Position numbers and translations under genes: made by a program | From: Phascolomyces articulosus | Taxonomy: Eukaryota > Mucoromycota > Mucoromycetes > Mucorales > Lichtheimiaceae | Length of the DNA: 64,000 bases | Direction of reading: 5' to 3' | Assembly: GCA_025677815.1 (NCBI GenBank) | Contig: JAIXMP010000009.1 | Span: 1,426,001-1,490,000 of the forward strand | The notes under the pieces: model-generated | What the model was told of the DNA's origin: nothing | Databases searched by the model: none | Seen by the model: only the letters and a program-made list of their open reading frames with translations | In this document: positions 1 through 11,267 of the stretch, piece by piece | Layout: the number at the start of each line of letters is the position of its first letter | How positions within the stretch are numbered: the stretch's first letter is position 1

Positions 1-192
1 AGAAAAGAGTTGTTTTATTATTTTTATTATAACAGGTATAATATATCAATAATAATAATAAGGTTATAGATGTGCTTAAAATACACAATATTTTTTAATA
101 AACATGATAAACTACATTAATTAATACAGATTTTCTTGGCGGTAAATTTTTTTTTTTCATTTTGGTATATATATTATTATTATTATTATGGA

Positions 193-1305
193 TTAATCTT
201 CAGCTTGAGCCACAGGGAATTGTGAAAATGCGGTATGACTTTCTGCAGAAAGTCTAGAACTCCATGCTGTTGCTAAAGTTACAGGACTATAATGTATAGA
301 AAATAGATGAGTGATAAAATGAGTTGCTATGTATACATACTCAACAAGATAAAATAATGATAATGATGGATTATTTACCCTCCTAAGAATTGCACCATAT
401 TTGATACAGGCTTGCTCCATTCAAGAATACCCGTTCTTGCTTGTAAACAATAGATCCATTTTCCACAAGCAACATATACTTTTTGTTCAGACATATTTCC
501 TGATACTGGTTCGAGAATAGCCACAGGAATATAATAACCTCCTTTTGGACATGGGAATAACCAAATTTGAGCCCTTTATAGAATTTTCCCCATCCATCCA
601 AAAGCACACACACACACACACACAGAATTCACCACAGATTATTAGGAAAAGTCCAAGATCACACACTCTCTCTCTTTATATATATAGAAAAAGAAGAAAA
701 GATACTTACCCAGTAGCCATATCAATTGCCATACATTTTCCGGATGTACAAGAAATTACAACAGATGAAGGTTTTGATTGATTACTACTTGAAGATTCTT
801 CATAGGCAGGAGGTAAATCATTATCAGTTCGTATTTCATTTTGTGCTCTAGGAGGAAGAACTCGACTTGTTGTTGCAATAACACCTACTTCATCGTATCC
901 ACAGCCCTTAAAAAGTATTATTTTAGCTTTTTTTTTCTTTATCCGTAGATCACGACTGAACTCCACTTTCTCCAAATCAATTTTGATCCTTACCGGCATT
1001 TTATTAAGCCAAATCTTTTCACCTGTGAAAAGATTCATGCAAGCTGTTCTTCCACCTCCACCCACAATAAGTTTATCATTATCGGTAATAAAAACGGAAA
1101 CTACCTCATTCATTCCTCCACCTGTAGGTGCATCTGCTTTCCATATCCTTGATCCATCTTTTTTTCTGACTGCAAATATTTTACACCCAATAGAACAAAC
1201 GAGTATATCTTCGCTCTTTAATGGACCTTGTATATTAGCACTTGTAAAACTGTCATCGTCATTGTCATTACAAAATGAACTTTGTTTTTCTTTTGATTTC
1301 AACAT
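193..1305 (-). CDS. PQQ-like beta-propeller repeat protein
   Basis: Three exons on the minus strand, 1305-710, 573-379 and 286-193, give 294 residues with GT-AG introns and matching phases. The translation has several beta-propeller blade motifs of the quinoprotein/PQQ-repeat kind: a strand ending in a small residue plus a turn such as 'DMATGAQIW', and 'CLQARTGILEW' near the C-terminus. An early segment, 'KDGSRIWKADAP', is another copy. No signal peptide or membrane span is visible. The ends of exons 1 and 2 are decided by repeat continuity across the introns; reading through would stop at once. The PQQ fold is used by scaffold and sensor proteins as well as enzymes, so no reaction can be assigned. 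A Ser-rich acidic loop at about residues 160-185 interrupts the repeats. The gene ends 193 bases from the window edge. The start is the first ATG after stops in the pyrimidine-poor leader. Confidence 0.75.
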
Positions 1306-2135
1306 TATGTCTTATTTTTATACTTTGGTTGACAAAAAAAAGAGAGGGAAAAAAAAGAAGGGAAAGGAAGGGTGATTATATATACGCAGTTAAGTCACCC
1401 CGAACACGTGGTTTACCAGAGTAGAGTGCTCAGCATATATTTTTGATCTACGACACCTTATTGTTTATCCGATGCTTTATATTAAATGATCCTGCTATTT
1501 ATCACTGTAACTAAATAAATTGGATATTTATTATGGATAGTATCCAGCATCAAAAAGTAACAGTCGTTGCGTGGATCCATTGTCCAATGTCAAAATCAAT
1601 CATGGGAATCTAAATACGTCCGTATATGCGCAGAAAATGGTTTGCTTTACTGATTTTAGTGCTTGGCAGCTTACTACTTGTGGGATGAGCCAAGAATATA
1701 TACTCGTCAATATGGTATCAGAATGTATTTATGTTATCATTTGATCGCTCTTGGCAATACAAAACCCTTATTTCTATAAACAATAAATGATATCTAGAAG
1801 AACTTTATTTTGTAGAAAAAAAAGTTTAAATGCAAAGAAAAAATATCATGTTTAATTTCTTTTTATCGTGTTTCATAATACTCCAGTTGTACTACGAGAC
1901 CATCCTTCATCATATTATGACAAGATATAACTTTTTATTTGACATATTATATATTCATGGAGTTATTCGTTATGTAAAATGGCATCATACACCCACCTCT
2001 TTCTTTATGCTGCGGAAAGTCAAATGTTTGAAATGTAATTGGGTGAAAAAACAGGTTCTTCGCATTTACACGTTTGCTTGATAGTCTGATTTCTTTACTT
2101 TTCCTGCTTTTATTGTTTTACAAACATATCTACAG
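1306..2135. other. Intergenic stretch, no clear gene
   Basis: This holds the upstream region of the propeller gene and the lead-in to the fragment at 2136. It is AT-rich with short A-runs near 1335-1370. A possible short start, an ATG near 1979, leads to a donor-like site near 2035, but the phase does not fit the next exon. Nothing else is supported. Confidence 0.5.
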
Positions 2136-2738
2136 AATATCCAGGTTTTCAAAAACTGAAGGAGTTTTTAGAATGTCCAATTGACAAAGAATTTGGAGAT
2201 TTCTTTCGTGCTAATGAATTGAATGTGGCCGTTTGGACTTGGACTATCAATGCTCATTCGGCTCAAAGTATCTTCAACTTATGGAAAGATCGCTATTCCA
2301 AATTACCAAGTGTCGACCAGAGACAAATGCAAAAGTTATTATTTATATTGTTCCCTAACTACAATCATGGTACCACACTAATACCAACTTTTTTTTTAAA
2401 TTTGACAACATTTTTCAATATACAATACGCTGATACTAGTCTTTGGAATAGAATTATGACCTGTACTCAACAAGATGTAAGCTTGCTTATTAGTAATATG
2501 GAAGTATTACATCAAGTAAGAATTACTAATACATGATGAATTCTATTCTAATTACTATCAGCGAAAAACCAGAGACGCGTATAAATTGGGAGCGATGAAA
2601 GTTATACAAAGCGCCAGCTCCGCTGCTGCCGATGATATCATGTGTATATTTCTCCTGGAACAACATGAGATTGATCCATCATCATCATCATCGGTTATAG
2701 ACACTGATAGTTTATCTACAGACCGATTTCATGAATGA
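2136..2738 (+). CDS. Unrecognised protein, 3' exons only
   Basis: Two exon-like blocks are joined in frame: 2136-2515, preceded by an acceptor 'catatctacag' and followed by a donor 'gtaaga', and 2562-2738, preceded by 'actatcag' and ending in TGA. Together they encode about 185 residues with balanced composition, including 'FLECPIDKEFGDFF', 'NVAVWTWTINAHSAQ' and a Ser-rich C-terminal tail. I do not recognise the family. The first block starts in the middle of a codon, so at least one upstream exon is missing; I could not find one with the right phase. Either the 5' end is decayed or the first exon is very short. The middle of the first block (about 2385-2440) is low-complexity and may hide a further intron. 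A real gene and a relic are both possible. Confidence 0.35.
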
Positions 2739-4192
2739 ACAACGCGAAGGAAATATTCGTGAATACACCATACCATGCCACGTCTCCATAACATCTATTA
2801 CTGATAGATATCATACAAATGGATCAGATATGTTACTTTTGTTTTATGCTTTCCAATCGTTCTCCAAAAATAACTTTGAAAATTTGAGAATGGAAAAAGA
2901 GATAGGTCAAATTCTGTGAGTAGTACGAAAAAAAGAAGGAACAGGTATAAACAGGATGAATTGAAGAGTTTAAAAGCAAGGTGGCGAATATTTTTTTACA
3001 CATTATTGTTACGTAAACAATCTCCATATATATATATATATATATCAAAAAATGAGTCCAAATACGTACAAACATCTGACATAATAATCGTTAGAATTCT
3101 AAAAAATATATACCTGGATAATAATCATAAAAGGAAGGCTTCATTTTTCCAAGTCTCCTTTGAAAAGAGCGCACTTCTCCTATATATCCCCCTCCGATTG
3201 ATAATCCACTCTTCTTATAAAGAAATATATGTTCACTCTTCTCTTTCTTGGATAATATGAATCTATTTTTGTTTACATCACTATGTCTGTATATGATGTA
3301 TTGTAGTAATAAATTCAAACCGAGAAAAAAAACATTATTATTCCAATAATGACTTTTCATTGTAAAAAGAAATTCTATTATTACCCAGAAAAACTCAATC
3401 GATGGCAATATTACTCACTGTACATTCTGTATGGTTTTATCAGGCCTTCCTTTTTTGACAACCAAATTGAACGATAATGCAAAACAACAATTCCGACCAT
3501 AAAGTATCGTAATATAATAAAGATATTTGTTTATATGAAGTTTATTACACAACCTTGAATTATAGATATAAAAATTATGGTGCTGATCATCTTAAATAGA
3601 TCGAAATTTCTTTATACTTTTTCCAAAAAACTCTACTACATACAAGGGATATCACATTTACAATTCTTTATTTCACAATTCTTATACAGCACCATCTGAA
3701 TGACACACCTTTTGAAATATATTTTTTAATTCTGATTGATGAACGTATAGTAGTAAGGATTTGAAGTGAGATACTTCTAGGATTTTTAAGCAGGGTTGGT
3801 CAACATTTTTTTCAGAGGATTGGTAAAACACCCTTATTTTTTCTGCTTTATAAATGATAATTGTATCGTATATGTTTGTATATAAACAAATGTACTTCCT
3901 TCATATCATCAGCTTATGATGGTGAATTATTTTTGCAGTAAAGTAAAGTTGGTCTACTTAAGATGACTACTTACACCATATACATAATATAGCTGAAACA
4001 AAGAAATCAACAAGTTCGGCTCTGGCGTCACCCAGTCCTGAACTTTAACAACTATAAAGAATTATCAATACTCCTGAATGATAAATCCATTATTTTAAAA
4101 GAAAATATAAACGAAAACTCTTCCCTTTTTACAGTTATATTCCCATAATTTTATTAAATTTCTTAACAACACAAAAATCTGATCCCAATAAC
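2739..4192. other. AT-rich intergenic stretch
   Basis: No supported gene. It contains a TA microsatellite near 3028-3045 and scattered short open frames without codon bias. I see no terminal repeats or RNA motifs. Confidence 0.5.
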
Positions 4193-4700
4193 ATGAACAA
4201 TAACATCCAACAAGAAGACCTTCGCCTTTCACCAAGAGTAATCAGTATAATTTATTCATTGTACTTAACCACCTTTGAATCCATATATACCTTTGTGACC
4301 CGCACTTGGGTTGGTTCTATCGCAACTACGTTCGGTCAATGGAGTATTGACAACGACTTACTGTGGGAAACCCCTCCTCTTTAATTTCTCAGTCAAAATT
4401 ACTATTTTTTTGATGAAAATTAAGAGGTGTGAAACTAACGAGAGTAGCTTTACTATGTATTTCTTAGTATATATATATATATATATATCCCAATGGACAA
4501 GATTATTGTGAATATAGCGAGGAACACTGTATTGCCCACCCGGATTATCCTGTTCGACCCATCCACAACAAAGTAGAAATACTGAATCAAACAGTAAGGA
4601 ACCCTGGGTAAGACTTGAACATAATCAATCCGCAAAGTTTTACTAGGCTTGCCCGATGGTTCAGTAATGCGTCTCATCATAATGTTGGTATGTATGATTT
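4193..4700 (+). pseudogene. Exon-like fragments, unrecognised
   Basis: Three pieces read like protein in the forward direction. One is an ORF at 4193-4384 containing 'TWVGSIATTFGQWS'. The second, at about 4489-4591, contains 'QDYCEYSEEHCIAHPDYP' and ends at a donor-like 'gtaagg'. The third, at about 4639-4684, reads 'VLLGLPDGSVMRLII' and ends at 'gtatgt'. I could not link them into a single model with consistent phases, and I recognise no family. They may be exons of a decayed gene or remnants of an inserted element. They lie just before a fragment of ribosomal RNA, which suggests this 1-kb patch is a scrap heap of rearranged DNA. Confidence 0.25.
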
Positions 4701-4897
4701 TATCAATGATTTACAACAATTACATAATATTTTATATAATCTAAAACTATATCCACTTTTCTATATGTCTTACCTTTTTATATAGCATATACTGGTGGTG
4801 TACAAAGCCTAAATTTTTCTTGTCTTCATCGAAACAGCACCGTGTTATCGGGTTACGTATTCATACTTTATCAACATACAACATCACCCAATTAGTG

Positions 4898-4913
4898 ATG
4901 ATCCTTCCGCAGA

Positions 4914-4947
<34 letters not shown>

Positions 4948-4957
4948 TCTCTAAATA
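4898..4957 (-). rRNA. Fragment of 18S rRNA 3' end
   Basis: The reverse complement reads through the highly conserved last 60 bases of eukaryotic small-subunit rRNA: the 'GTCGTAACAAGGTTTCCG' block and the 'GTAGGTGAA' to 'GCGGAAGGATCA' block that forms the terminal helix and the start of ITS1. I see about two substitutions against the fungal consensus, one of them in the GGTGAACCTGC stretch. Upstream sequence on the same strand departs abruptly from rRNA, and what follows does not look like ITS1 plus 5.8S. This is therefore a displaced fragment and not a working rDNA unit. The identification rests on remembered universal sequence and is strong for such a conserved block. Confidence 0.8.
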
Positions 4958-5290
4958 GCTCTAGCTTCCCATAGTTAGGGTCAACAATAGTCGTTGCCAA
5001 CATGACGATGACTCGTCCCATATGCTTACCGCTAGAAACCATCATATGCGTGGTTTTTCTCATTGCCTTGGCACAATTGCATGTTTTCAAGAGTTATGAT
5101 TGATAGTCCATTATCCATTCAACGAATTAATGACACTTTACCTCTTTGGCTTCGTCCAAACTTTACACTTACATACCTCGAAATTCATTCATTCAATACC
5201 ACATCGAGACACCCTGGACAATTCGACGGTGCCATACAATACTCTAGAGATTTTTCTCCCACAGTCTCAACACTTTCATTTTTGACCGGG
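4958..5290 (-). pseudogene. Possible oxidoreductase-domain relic
   Basis: On the minus strand, directly upstream of the 18S fragment and reading into it, an open frame contains 'SSGKHMGRVIVML', which resembles the end of medium-chain dehydrogenase/enoyl-reductase domains (the usual form is close to 'GKHIGKVVL'). Further upstream, in a different segment, 'CLDVVLNE' resembles the 'VDVVLNSL' motif of polyketide-synthase enoyl reductases. Stops and frame changes separate the two. The match is short and I hold it loosely; chance resemblance is a real alternative. If correct, this is a broken piece of a polyketide or fatty-acid synthase gene fused to ribosomal DNA. Confidence 0.2.
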
Positions 5291-5776
5291 TAACCCCGTT
5301 AAATCACCATTTGAAGTGCCTTTTATAGAACAATAACTTATAGATATCCCAGATATTCAACACTAAAAATAAATGCTTCTTTCTTCTCCAATTTTCTTAT
5401 ATTACTTTAGTTATAATATTGCAACAATTATAATGATAAAAACGAATATCTTGTTACGTTTTTATCGTATTATTGAAAGTAAGATTATTAATTCGTTTCT
5501 GAAATGAGAAAAGGACATGAGAGCATACATGTGCGTGAATAAAGTTTTTGTTGAAGACAAAGTATTTCATGAAACTTACAGAAAACAATTCACATGCCAA
5601 AAAATTATCAATGCATCTTCACAAGCCCACCCGGTTTATGAACAATCATTGAGCTTTTAATTAAGAATCCATATCAACTATTATTGGAACTTACATGCGA
5701 TCTATCGTTTTCTTAAGAAAGCATATTGTCAACACAACACCAATCACTACCATCAGCATAGTTAGGTGGCCAGCCA
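5291..5776. other. Intergenic stretch, nothing seen
   Basis: AT-rich sequence with no supported gene, RNA or repeat. Short coding-like words near 5735-5776 lead into the next model, and an acceptor-like 'cagcatag' lies just before 5761. Confidence 0.4.
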
Positions 5777-6218
5777 ATGTCATCGGGCTATCGGACATCA
5801 CCCCAAGGTTTACTATCACCATTGAATAAACTGTTGAAATGTGTAAGTAGTTTACTATTTCAACGATGAGCTATTTGTAAGAATAGCAAATAACAAGTAT
5901 AAAATTGATAATTATTTTTTTTCTTTCTTTACAGGGTCAAAAGGCTCTCAACCTTTATGACCTCAAAGATCCTGCGCAAGAGTTTGAACTCTGTCAAAGG
6001 TTCATAGATCCAGTACTTTCTGCTGATGCGGAAAACGGTGTACTTCTTTGTTGGTAAGTTTTATTCATATTATCTATATACAGATCAATACTGGTGAAAA
6101 AAAAACAACAACATTGTCTCCACAAACTACAAGAAAAAGAAACACTTTGGGAGACGATGCTTTCGATGCTATCTTATCACGCAGTAAAAACAACAAACGA
6201 TGTTGTGACTCATCATGA
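5777..6218 (+). pseudogene. Unrecognised small gene, phase problem
   Basis: Exon 1 (5777-5842) starts 'MSSGYRTSPQGLLSPLNKLL' and ends at 'gtaagt'. Exon 2 (5935-6053) follows a pyrimidine tract and 'acag', and encodes 'ALNLYDLKDPAQEFELCQ' and 'VLSADAENGVLLC'. These two join in frame. A third block after 'atatacag' (about 6082-6218) gives a convincing basic tail, 'RKRNTLGDDAFDAILSRS', ending in TGA. However, it is in frame only if the exon 2/3 junction shifts by one base; the canonical join gives an immediate stop. So this is either a gene with an unusual splice or sequence error, or a recent pseudogene. I do not recognise the protein. The tail looks like a nuclear protein's basic region, but that is only an impression. 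Confidence 0.35.
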
Positions 6219-7452
6219 AATTCACAAACCCTACTTCTCCTCTCACACACACAAAATATAAAAACAAAAAAAGACTTTTCATGATATCTTTTTTACATAA
6301 TTCTGAACAATTTGATTTTATTTTCATCTCGCCAATATATTATTATTGGCACTCTGACTGAGGAACTACTTTTCATAATTCTCATAATTCAAATATAACC
6401 TAGTTTTTGCATCGTCAAAGTTCATATGATAAGGGCGGACATGTTAATATCTGAGGACTTTTGGTTTACGACTATAAAGGATAAGAATGCGATTATGATA
6501 TTTTGAATCATAATAGCTTTTTACAAATATAACTACATTTTTATAAGAGACAAACGAAGTAATATGTCGGCTACGAGATAAGTAGAACACGTGTAAAGTA
6601 CAATAACAGTTGGTTTGATCAAACATGTTTACTATAACTTGAGATATATATTTTTTTCTTTCTGAAATAGTTCAAGGACAAGCGTCTGTGGTTGTTCATT
6701 TCGCAGAAGCATATTAATCCATAGTTAACGTCGAACGTAGTGATACAAATTAAGGACAATATATGCAGCTTGAGAATACATTAAATAGCTAATGGTCTTA
6801 CATACTCATCAATCTATTTGTATATATTCCATCTAAAGATATGCATATAAAAAAATGTGGTTTTTTTATGGCACAGTTATCTAATTTGGATTGAGCGATT
6901 TTTTTTTTAAAAAAAAACTAGGGCTGATCCGTTATTATCCTATTATGATACCAGTCCATTTTATTCCACTAACCGAATAACATGTTATTATCCCACACAT
7001 TATTTTTTTGCCATTCGAAACTCTTTCTACTCCCCCCCTCCTCTCCTTCGTTTCCTAACTTATTGTTGATCATTCAGATATCGCGTAAACGGAACAGATT
7101 CATTATTACAAGATTCACGATAAACAAAGAGAGTTTTAATCATAGCGCATAAATGATAATAGATAATTAAGGCAAAACGAATATCATCCTAACCGTAAAT
7201 TGATCTGCCACGTTCAGCTTTTTCCTCCCCCCCTTCTTTTTCATCCACGATATTTCTCAATTTTTTTTAAAAAAATGCCAAGACCTCTTTTCCAACCCAT
7301 CACAATCACAAAAAAATGATAATAAATCCCCATTAGCATGCACTTTTTGTTTCAAAAAATATGAGAATTTTTTTTTTGGTGTGTGAAAAAAAAAATTGAA
7401 TTGATAAACCCCATCAACAAAATGGAATGTTTGGTTATTTTTTTTATTGGAT
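6219..7452. other. Intergenic stretch, no gene seen
   Basis: AT-rich spacer ending in the 3' flank of the uL2 gene. A C-rich tract occurs near 7033-7047 and again near 7225-7236. No gene, RNA or inverted repeat is supported. Confidence 0.5.
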
Positions 7453-8571
7453 TTATTGGTCCTTGACCTTCTTGGTACCACGGAGAAGACCAGTACGGCG
7501 GGCAGCAATAAGACCAATCTATTATTATTATAATAATATATATATAATCAATAAAAAGCAAGATCCATGAATGGAACACAAAGACACACATCATCATCAC
7601 ACACAAAAAAATTAGACAAATATAGAAATAATAGTAATCTGGTATTTTTTTTACCTTTTGACCTGGGGGAGCGGAACGGCTGATGGTAGAAGCCTTACCA
7701 ATGTGTTGATGGTTACCACCACCGTGAGGATGGTCAACGGGGTTCATAGCAACACCACGAGTACGGGGCCAGTTGTTACGCTTAGCCTTAGCACGGTAGA
7801 AAGCACGACCGGCCTTCAAGAGAGGCTTGTCAATACGACCACCACCAGCAACGACACCAATGGAAGCACGGGAGGTAGAAGGAATGATCTTCTTGGAACC
7901 AGAAGGCATACGGATACGAGTCTTTCCGTCTTCACCATGACCAATGATAGTGGCATAGTTACCAGAAGTACGGGCAAGAGCACCACGGTCACCAGCCTTT
8001 TCTTCGACGTTACAGATAATGGTACCTTCGGGCATAGAGGCAACAGGTAAGACGTTACCAATGTTCAAAGAAGCCTTCTTACCACAGTAGACAAATTGAC
8101 CAGTGTACATGCCTTCGGTGGCAATGAAAGTTTCGGTGCGGAGCTTGTACCTATAATATTATATACAAATGTCAAAAATTCATTAGTCTCGAATGGTGGG
8201 GAGCAGGAAAATTGGCCATTATGCAAAATATAAAAAAAAAGGTCGTCGTCGTTTGTGTTGGGTATGTGGATATTTAAAAAAAACATACTTGTAGGGATCA
8301 CGGAAGACAACCTATAATAAATTGAAAATTCCAAAATTAATTTCTTCTTTCCAGTGATGATACCAAGGCTTTGCATTTCCTAAATTTTTACCTTGGCAAG
8401 AGGAGCACCACGTCCAGGATCGTGGACGATTTCCTTGACAAGACCACGAATATAACCGTGACGTTCAGCATAGTCTTGAACACGGAATTGGGCAGCACCC
8501 TTACGGCCAACGGTATGTGCCTTGAAGACACTTCCGGCACCCTTTCTTTGAGCACGAATGACACGACCCAT
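7453..8571 (-). CDS. RPL2: 60S ribosomal protein uL2 (yeast L2, mammalian L8)
   Basis: Four exons on the minus strand, 8571-8392, 8311-8289 (23 nt), 8150-7655 and 7518-7453, encode 254 residues, the same length as yeast L2. uL2 lies at the peptidyl-transferase side of the large subunit and is needed for subunit joining and peptide-bond formation. The N-terminus '[16 protein letters not shown]' and the C-terminal '[18 protein letters not shown]' loop are near-diagnostic. The histidine after 'GGGN' corresponds to the conserved peptidyl-transferase-centre histidine. The 23-nt second exon encodes 'VVFRDPYK' and is fixed by protein continuity. Codon use is strongly C-ending compared with its neighbours (for example AAG, GTC and ACC preferred), as expected of a highly expressed gene. 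The upstream region is pyrimidine-rich. Confidence 0.97.
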
Positions 8572-10010
8572 TTTCTAAAAATTGCAAATTTCGTAATTTT
8601 TTAATTTTTCTATCCAATCCATCCATATATAATCATCCATCGATCGATCGACTCTATATCATTTCATTTCATCCATCCAAAATATTTTTTTTCTCGTTTT
8701 AATTTCGTATTTGAATTGATGTTGATGGATCGTCGATGGGTGATACTCTATCTATCATATATGTTGTAAGTATTGGACGCACCTTATTGAAGGGGGAAAA
8801 AAGACCGTTCTAGGATTGGCTTTCTTTCCTTACCAAAAGCTCCCCTCCCTCCACTGGTGAATTTTTGACGCAATTAAAATTCCGTCTTTTTTTTCAATCA
8901 CTGTAAAATAGCAGATGGTTCTTTTCTACTCTGAGGTATGGACTTTATAGATTCTTTAAATTTAAAAAAGAAATCTATTAATTTCAATGATACTTTGGAC
9001 ATTTACACTTTATTTTACTACGAGTACTCAATGTAAAAAGAAAAAAAAAGAAAACGTTCTCTCTCATAATTGGGGTTTTCCCAAAGACAAAACTTGCCCA
9101 AATAGTCAGTTTACTCTATTTACAAAAAGAGAATACCACAAACACCTTTTTGCCAACTAAAAAAAAAGTTTATCTCTCTCTCTCTCTCTCTCATCCTGCC
9201 CAAATGTATATATGATTCATTCATCCTAATAATAATTTATATCATTGATAGGTTGGGTGGGGGGAGCTTGTCACGAATTTAAATTTTTTACTAAAACCCG
9301 TATTTGTGAAAAAAAAGGTTTTTTCTTGCCCTTTTCGGATTTGGGTGGTACGGAAAGAAATTTACTCGGGTTCTCATGTGCGTGTTTTTATTTTTTCAAA
9401 CAACTGATGATGATGATGATGATGATGGTATTGTTGGTGGATGGATAAAGATTATTTCTTGGCTTCTTATCAAACAAACAAGGAGAGAGAGAGAGAGAGA
9501 ATAGTACTAGTACATATATTTATAATGAAAAAGAGGATAATGATAATAGTAGTAGTAGTAGTAATATTAATCAAAGGGAAGGGGAATAAATAAAAAAAAG
9601 AGAGAAAAGAGTTACATATTAAAGAAGTATCCTTTAAAGAAGTATCAAAAGTACATATCTGTCATCCATTTTAAAAACGTGGCCGAAAAGAGGGTTTTAT
9701 TTTTTAATGCAAACAAAAAGTATCTATGAAGAAAATGTTTGGAGTAGAAGAGTACAAGTTTTTTAATGGAACTTTCTCTTTTTTCTTTTTAAATGTTAAC
9801 AAAAATAACAACTCACTTTTGGGGTCGATCTCTTTTTTTTTTATTTTCTGTTCTTTTTTTTCTATTTTACCCCAGAAACCTTTCACTTTCAAAATACTTC
9901 TTGAAGTATACTTCTTGGAGTCCTTTTTTTAAACAATCCTTCTTTATCTCAAACAAAAAAAAATCAATTGAACTTGTAAAAAAAAAAAAAAAAAAGATGT
10001 ACACAGTTTC

Positions 10011-10196
10011 TCACGAGTATGTAAACCAATTATAATTCTCTCTCAAAGCTTTTGTATTTTTTCCCGTATTTATTTTCGGGATATATTTTTTTCTTTTTTC
10101 GTCATCAACTAAATCACGAATATAGTTATCCCATTTGGATAAAATTGGATTCATATGATGAGGGTTATAAGGTATTTCAAACATATTATATATCAT
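10011..10196 (-). CDS. Possible small protein, 61 residues
   Basis: A minus-strand ORF from an ATG at 10196 to TGA at 10011 encodes a 61-residue protein of balanced, non-repetitive composition, for example 'MFEIPYNPHHMNPILSKW' and 'RDLVDDEKRKK'. An in-frame stop lies just upstream of the ATG. A second minus-strand piece upstream (about 10260-10200) reads as a hydrophobic segment, but in another frame. I recognise neither. In such AT-rich DNA an ORF of this size can arise by chance; the lack of low complexity is its only support. Confidence 0.2.
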   Translation of the reverse strand: MIYNMFEIPYNPHHMNPILSKWDNYIRDLVDDEKRKKYIPKINTGKNTKALRENYNWFTYS

Positions 10197-10713
10197 GATT
10201 TATTTATCCGCTATCGTACAAACGGGTAATCCAAGACCCAGGAACTAACAAGTGATAGTAAATTACCAAGAAACCCAAAACCCATTGTCGGTGATTCTAA
10301 TCTATTTTATATATTTGTTGATCAATTCTATTTTGAAGCGAAACACACACACACAAATATTTTTATTATTATTATTATTAGTATCATAATGTTTGATTGA
10401 TTGATGATAAAGAAGTAAAGCTATCCAAATAAAGGGTATATGCCATGGAAAAAAAAAGAAACCTATTTATAACACCAAAAGGAGTGTTCATAAAGTTTAA
10501 TTTACTGTTGTTGGTCAAGTCTGTGTGTGACAATTATTTTATTTTTTATATCCATTCATGGGCAAAATATCTTTTTATTATGTCCAAAAATATATAATAA
10601 AAAGGGGGCTCAGTGCATGCTTTTTTTTGGTGGGGGGAGAAGGGAAAGTGGGCTAATAATAATATATAATAAGTATTATAGAGAAAGAGAGAGGGGCGCG
10701 CTCAAACGGGTAT

Positions 10714-10763
10714 ATTACTACTACTACTACTACTACTATTATTATTATTATTATTACTACTAT
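10714..10763 (+). repeat. TAC/TAT trinucleotide microsatellite
   Basis: An uninterrupted block of TAC units passes into TAT units and back to TAC over about 50 bases. It gives a spurious poly-Tyr ORF. Similar trinucleotide tracts recur throughout the window. Confidence 0.9.
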
Positions 10764-11267
10764 GATGATTATTGTTATTGATTAATTGATTGAAACTGAC
10801 TGACTGTATCATCAGGAAAAGGGACAGAGCGAGAGAGAGAGATTCGGTTTTAAATATGTGTGTGTTAGTTAAACAGAGACCTTACCAAAATTGGATATTT
10901 GATAACTCCCGGTATGTCTTGGCATACCCTTTCTGGTAAATTTAGTCAAATTGAGGTCTTTTTTCTTTCTTTCTTTCTTTAAACGCCATCCAACCATATG
11001 TAAAGTGTAATGAAATTTATTTATTTACCCAGAATAGGCACACTAAAAAAAAAACCCTCAAATGGGGAAATTCTTTTCCGCTTTTAAACTTCATCATTTT
11101 TTTTTGTTTTTGGCTTTTTTTTATTTCTTTTTTTTTTTCCTTTTTCTTTTCTTTTTCACTTTTTTTTACACTTCTTTTTCTATAATAATAATAAAATATA
11201 ATATTAACAAACACTCACTCACTTACTCACTCAATTACTATACAAAACTTATCAACTATAATAAAAT

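Larger units (their letters stand above)
8572..11267. other. Long low-complexity intergenic region
   Basis: About 2.7 kb between the divergent uL2 and velvet genes, so it must carry both promoters. It is dominated by simple repeats: CT runs near 9174-9192, a GAT repeat near 9405-9427, GA near 9484-9500, poly-A near 9979-9995, and a TAC/TAT block near 10714-10763. Long poly-T/C tracts lie in front of the velvet start (11095-11180). Apart from one short minus-strand ORF listed separately, I see no gene. Confidence 0.6.

Noticed and set aside
7658..8050. 130-residue plus-strand ORF
   Set aside because: It is antisense to the uL2 coding exon and has the Thr/Val/Gly bias expected from reading that codon pattern backwards.
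9704..9932. Lys- and Phe-rich ORFs on both strands
   Set aside because: They arise from poly-A and poly-T tracts and have no protein character.
10527..10781. 84-residue plus-strand ORF with poly-Tyr
   Set aside because: It is an artefact of a TAC/TAT microsatellite.
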